DNA of 15,851 bases from an uncultured Ruminococcus sp. (lineage in GTDB: Bacteria; Bacillota; Clostridia; Oscillospirales; Ruminococcaceae), in the NCBI GenBank assembly GCA_902772615.1, contig CACYBC010000042.1:1-15851 (forward strand). Reading direction: 5' to 3'. Below are positions 13,363-15,851 of the stretch, piece after piece. How positions within the stretch are numbered: the stretch's first letter is position 1; the number at the start of each line of letters is the position of its first letter. A model generated the notes under the pieces. That model was not told the origin of the DNA and made no database searches. It saw nothing but the letters and a program-made list of their open reading frames with translations. Position numbers and translations under genes: made by a program.

Positions 13363-13440
13363 TTTCTTACCTCTGTCTTTTTATTCGACTCGCTGTATCA
13401 GGCGGTGCTTCGCACTCTTATGAGCCTTTTTCAAGCGGAC
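13363..13440 (-). promoter_or_regulatory. rplU 5' leader, candidate L21 leader RNA
   Basis: The predicted transcript has about 78 bases before rplU. It can fold AGGC with GCCT around an inner GTGC-GAA-GCAC hairpin (13400-13427). An L21-binding autoregulatory leader is known in Firmicutes at this position (Rfam L21 leader). Position, length and a nested stem agree, but I cannot verify the consensus by eye. Confidence 0.45.
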
Positions 13441-13446
13441 CAATAA

Positions 13447-13475
13447 ATTATACGTAAACAGCGCTTTCCTGTCAA
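13447..13475 (-). promoter_or_regulatory. Consensus sigma-A promoter of rplU-rpmA
   Basis: On the minus strand TTGACA (13475-13470), exactly 17 bases, TATAAT (13452-13447). Both hexamers match the consensus perfectly, as expected for a highly expressed ribosomal operon. It begins 20 bases after the birA stop. Confidence 0.92.
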
Positions 13476-13495
13476 CATTCACTTGCACAACAGGT

Positions 13496-14236
13496 TCAGT
13501 AGCGGACAGAAACGTTTCCGGAGATCAGTTTTATGATATCTCCTCCATCCTGTTCAACTGTAAGGCTTCCGTCCTCCCCGACGGACAGCGCCGTTCCGGA
13601 CGTCCTGTTCCCGTCGATCTCAAATGAGATCCTTCTGCCGACCGTTCCGCACACATCCCTGTATGAGCGGATTATCTCCCCTGCATCCTGATTCACTGCC
13701 TTTACCAGTTCCCTGTACAGTTCTACTGCAAGTCTGTCCCTGATCTCCCTGTGTGAACCGACGGACACAGCGGTCCTCTTTATATCATCGGGAAAGCCCC
13801 CCTGAGGTTCTTCCAGATTGATGCCGATCCCTACTATTACAGCGCCGGAGGAGATCCTTTCACAGAGTATGCCGCCCGCCTTTTTCCCGGACAGGAATAT
13901 GTCGTTGACCCACTTTATCTCCGTGTCTATCCCGCAGCTGCCAAGCGCTTTTACGGATGCAACTGCTGCCGCAAACGTGACAGGATGTTCTGAAGGCAGT
14001 CCGCTGAAAGATGCGGTGAAATACAATCCCGTGTCCGCAGGAGAAAAGAATGACCTCCCGTGGCTGCCCTTCCCCTTAAGCTGAGCTGAAGCCAGCACAA
14101 GGATCTCATCACTGCTGTCTGCCAGTATCTCTCTTGCTCTCGTGTTAGTGGAATCGACTTCTGAAAAAACATACAGAACAGGATTGAGCCCGCCGGAAGC
14201 GAGCTCAGTCTCTATAAACGTCTTATCTGGGATCAA
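13496..14236 (-). CDS. birA: Biotin-[acetyl-CoA-carboxylase] ligase, catalytic type without HTH
   Basis: Attaches biotin to carboxylase carrier proteins through biotinyl-5'-AMP. 246 residues: a catalytic domain with VDSTNTRA (27-34), the biotin/AMP loop QLKGKGSHGRSFFSP (52-66), KWVND (108-112), KKAGGILCE (118-126) and GIGIN (136-140), then a small C-terminal SH3-like domain (about 195-246). There is no N-terminal DNA-binding domain, so it is an enzyme only (group I). The loop that reads GRGRRGR in E. coli reads GKGSHGR here, changing the Arg118-equivalent to Ser58. The start is TTG at 14236 with AGAGGT about eight bases upstream; no ATG is nearby. It is the last gene after the rhomboid-like and PrsW genes. 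Confidence 0.92.
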   Translation of the reverse strand: MIPDKTFIETELASGGLNPVLYVFSEVDSTNTRAREILADSSDEILVLASAQLKGKGSHGRSFFSPADTGLYFTASFSGLPSEHPVTFAAAVASVKALGSCGIDTEIKWVNDIFLSGKKAGGILCERISSGAVIVGIGINLEEPQGGFPDDIKRTAVSVGSHREIRDRLAVELYRELVKAVNQDAGEIIRSYRDVCGTVGRRISFEIDGNRTSGTALSVGEDGSLTVEQDGGDIIKLISGNVSVRY

Positions 14237-14254
14237 ACTGAAATACCTCTCAGA

Positions 14255-14962
14255 TCAGTACATCGGCCACCGCTCAAACGGAGCGTCGTTGGCCGCCTCT
14301 ATCTTGATCTTCTTTATGGATATGATGTCGAGCAGGACTACAAACACGAAGAACACGTAATAGAGCACCTCGTAATTGCTCATCAGACAGTAGTCATAGA
14401 AACCATGCAGGATCACAGCTCTAGTGAGAGCAGTGATGCTGCATTGCCTTGCTTCGTCCGCTCTGCCGTATATCATAGCTTTTTTGGCTTTTGAGTAATG
14501 ATGTCCCATAAACACACTGAAAGTCATATGCCCCGGGATCGAAAGGATCGCCCTTGAAAATGCGATGGAAAGTCCGTAGCTCTGCAGATACATAATGTTC
14601 TCCAGCGCGGCAAATCCAAGAGACACGAACACGGCATAGACTATGCCGTCGAAGTTGCAGTCAAACTCTTCGTTTCTCCACGTAAACATCCTGAGGCATA
14701 TGTATTTGCATCCTTCCTCCGCGAGCGCCACAACAAGGAATGCGTCGATAAGGATGTAGATCTCAGATTCCGCGTCAAGAAACTGTCCCAATACCGACCC
14801 AAGCATTTTTTCGATCACTGCCGCAGGAAAACATGAGACTGCCCCTGCGCCTGCAAGCTGGATCAGCAGACCGAGAGGTTCCTTCTCTATCCTGTCCATT
14901 CTGTAGACATAACGCATCAGGAACAGTGCAGGCAGGACAGCTGCAGCAAGCAGAATACGCAT
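14255..14962 (-). CDS. PrsW family intramembrane metalloprotease
   Basis: Polytopic membrane protein of 235 residues with about seven or eight helices. PrsW of B. subtilis cleaves an anti-sigma factor at site 1; other members have unknown targets. Visible motifs: EExxK in ALAEEGCKY (Glu82, Glu83, Lys86), FDGIVYAVFVSLGFAALEN (ending Glu121-Asn122), PGHMTFSVFMGHHYSKAK (His145) and HGFYDY (His186), the presumed metal-binding set. The frame opens three codons earlier at a TTG, but GGAGG touches that codon, while ATG at 14962 is nine bases downstream, so the ATG is chosen. It lies between a rhomboid-like gene and birA with short gaps (44 and 18 bases). No sigma or anti-sigma gene is nearby to suggest a target. 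Confidence 0.88.
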   Translation of the reverse strand: MRILLAAAVLPALFLMRYVYRMDRIEKEPLGLLIQLAGAGAVSCFPAAVIEKMLGSVLGQFLDAESEIYILIDAFLVVALAEEGCKYICLRMFTWRNEEFDCNFDGIVYAVFVSLGFAALENIMYLQSYGLSIAFSRAILSIPGHMTFSVFMGHHYSKAKKAMIYGRADEARQCSITALTRAVILHGFYDYCLMSNYEVLYYVFFVFVVLLDIISIKKIKIEAANDAPFERWPMY

Positions 14963-15006
14963 ATCTCTCAACCTCCGAATGTATGAGTTAAAAAAAACCG
15001 AATTGG

Positions 15007-15648
15007 TTATTTCCAGTAGTCCGAGAACTCTTTCATTCTCTTTTTCCTGTCAAAATAGAGTTTGATGTTCTTTACCGCATCATCCCAGAGGAAGATCACC
15101 AGCGGTATGAAGCACGCTATGATAAGCAGCCTCATCGACGAACTGACACAGAAATTGTAGATCATGAAAGCCAGATCTATCAGAGCGACCCATTTGACCT
15201 TAATGGGAAGGAAGTAAAAAAGCAGCACCTGATAATTCGGATAGAGCACCGCAAAAGCAAGGAACAGCGAGAGATTAATATAGTACGATGTTCCAACTCC
15301 TATAAAGATGGAAGCTATCACCGTGCAGGCCATCTCCATTAGGTAGAAGCAGTCAAAATTGAAACTTCCCCACTCATGTTCCAGAGCACCGCCTATCATA
15401 TAGTAGAAATAAAGGCTCAGAACGAACGTTATCGGATTGCTGCTGCTGGGCTCAAATATGAAAGTGAAGATACGCCAGATCTGACCTCTGGTGACAAGTT
15501 CCCAGTCAAGATACAGCATACTGCTGGCAAAACCGTTCATCAGAAGGTCAGCGATAAAAACGATGGCCTGACCGCCGCATACCACGATCATCAGGTTCTC
15601 TATAGAATACCGCCCGAAGCGTCTTTCCAGTTTGTTAAGTATTCTCAA
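15007..15648 (-). CDS. Rhomboid-like membrane protein, apparently lacking protease residues
   Basis: 213-residue membrane protein with about six helices. The N-terminal KLERRFGRYSIENLM, the GQIWRIFTFIF loop (56-64; Trp58-Arg59 is the conserved WR of rhomboids) and LEHEWGSFNFDCFYLM (89-104) give a rhomboid-type layout. The GxSG serine motif expected in the fourth helix is absent (the region reads YINLSLFLAFAVLYP) and no histidine is found in the last helices. It is therefore likely a pseudo-rhomboid, similar in kind to Derlin proteins. The start is TTG at 15648 with a poor ribosome binding site; starting at the next Met (residue 20) would lose the conserved N-terminus. First gene of a unit with PrsW and birA. 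Confidence 0.78.
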   Translation of the reverse strand: MRILNKLERRFGRYSIENLMIVVCGGQAIVFIADLLMNGFASSMLYLDWELVTRGQIWRIFTFIFEPSSSNPITFVLSLYFYYMIGGALEHEWGSFNFDCFYLMEMACTVIASIFIGVGTSYYINLSLFLAFAVLYPNYQVLLFYFLPIKVKWVALIDLAFMIYNFCVSSSMRLLIIACFIPLVIFLWDDAVKNIKLYFDRKKRMKEFSDYWK

Positions 15649-15683
15649 TGTGCTACCAGCCTTTTAGTTATTGACTACAATAC

Positions 15684-15712
15684 ATTATATATCTTGTGTG
15701 TTAAACCAACAA
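15684..15712 (-). promoter_or_regulatory. Sigma-A promoter of the rhomboid-like/PrsW/birA unit
   Basis: On the minus strand TTGTTG (15712-15707), 17 bases, consensus TATAAT (15689-15684), about 28 bases before the predicted start point and TTG codon. It diverges from the tRNA promoter, with 10 bases between the two -35 boxes. Confidence 0.72.
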
Positions 15713-15722
15713 CCTGAAACGT

Positions 15723-15751
15723 TTGACTTGCTCCACCTGCAATTGTAGAAT
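15723..15751 (+). promoter_or_regulatory. Sigma-A promoter of tRNA-Leu
   Basis: TTGACT (15723-15728), 17-base spacer, TAGAAT (15746-15751). The start point would fall near 15758, about ten bases before the mature tRNA 5' end. Confidence 0.8.
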
Positions 15752-15768
15752 TATGGCATATTTTATAT

Positions 15769-15851
15769 GCGGGTATGGTGGAATTGGCAGACACGCTAGA
15801 CTTAGGATCTAGTGGGCGACCGTGCAGGTTCAAGTCCTGTTACCCGCACCA
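15769..15851 (+). tRNA. tRNA-Leu (anticodon UAG)
   Basis: Complete tRNA of 83 bases with encoded CCA. The acceptor stem pairs GCGGGTA with TACCCGC, followed by discriminator A and CCA. The anticodon stem is CTAGA/TCTAG around loop CTTAGGA, giving anticodon TAG, which reads CUA and other CUN leucine codons. A class II extra arm and the T arm with loop TTCAAGT are present. The window ends exactly at the CCA, so any downstream tRNAs of a cluster are not visible. Confidence 0.96.

Noticed and set aside
1..15851. CRISPR array, insertion sequence, prophage or toxin-antitoxin module
   Set aside because: No repeat-spacer pattern, terminal inverted repeats, transposase, phage gene or paired small toxin-like genes were found on either strand.

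Overview
The window reads as a chromosomal segment from a low-to-moderate GC member of the Firmicutes, most likely an anaerobic Clostridia lineage. This is inferred from purine-rich GGAGG ribosome binding sites, consensus sigma-A promoters with 17-base spacers, a CIRCE element, a T-box riboswitch, the rplU-rpmA-obg order, PASTA-type kinase architecture and a mini-ribonuclease III gene. The genus cannot be fixed from the sequence alone. No insertion sequence, prophage, CRISPR array or other sign of recent transfer is visible. The region looks like core chromosome with a few lineage-specific genes.

Layout. 1-720: a minus-strand Hsp20 chaperone with a perfect CIRCE operator in its upstream region. 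720-1290: a plus-strand UPF0316/DUF2179 membrane protein, ending at a terminator shared with the converging methionine operon. 1308-4145 (minus): metN-metI-metQ, a methionine ABC importer, preceded by a T-box leader whose specifier triplet reads AUG, and by a good promoter. 4186-5476 (minus): a promoter, an M29-like aminopeptidase and a small conserved protein of unknown function. 5555-8578 (plus): a promoter with an overlapping dyad, a two-helix membrane protein with an acidic tail, the DUF969/DUF979 membrane pair, a GC-rich hairpin, and pyroglutamyl-peptidase pcp, closed by a bidirectional terminator.

8582-13475 (all minus, transcribed from high to low coordinates): the consensus promoter and leader of rplU, rplU, rpmA, a strong terminator, obg, mrnC, a promoter, yebC, another terminator, and a zinc-ribbon/kinase-like/PASTA membrane protein whose kinase active site is degenerate. 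13496-15712 (minus): a rhomboid-like membrane protein without catalytic residues, a PrsW-family membrane protease and a biotin-protein ligase, apparently one transcription unit. 15723-15851 (plus): a promoter and tRNA-Leu(UAG), whose encoded CCA end coincides with the window end.

Themes. Translation and ribosome assembly (L21, L27, Obg, MrnC, YebC, tRNA-Leu) sit beside peptide and amino acid acquisition (MetNIQ, aminopeptidase, Pcp with DUF969/DUF979). The most interesting points are: the apparent pseudokinase with PASTA domains; the L27 gene that lacks the cleavable N-terminal extension, together with absence of the Prp protease gene; the obg start directly behind a terminator with no Shine-Dalgarno sequence; the pcp/DUF969/DUF979 cluster headed by an unrecognised membrane protein; and the pseudo-rhomboid/PrsW pair. 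I did not find a clear previously undescribed defence or mobile system.
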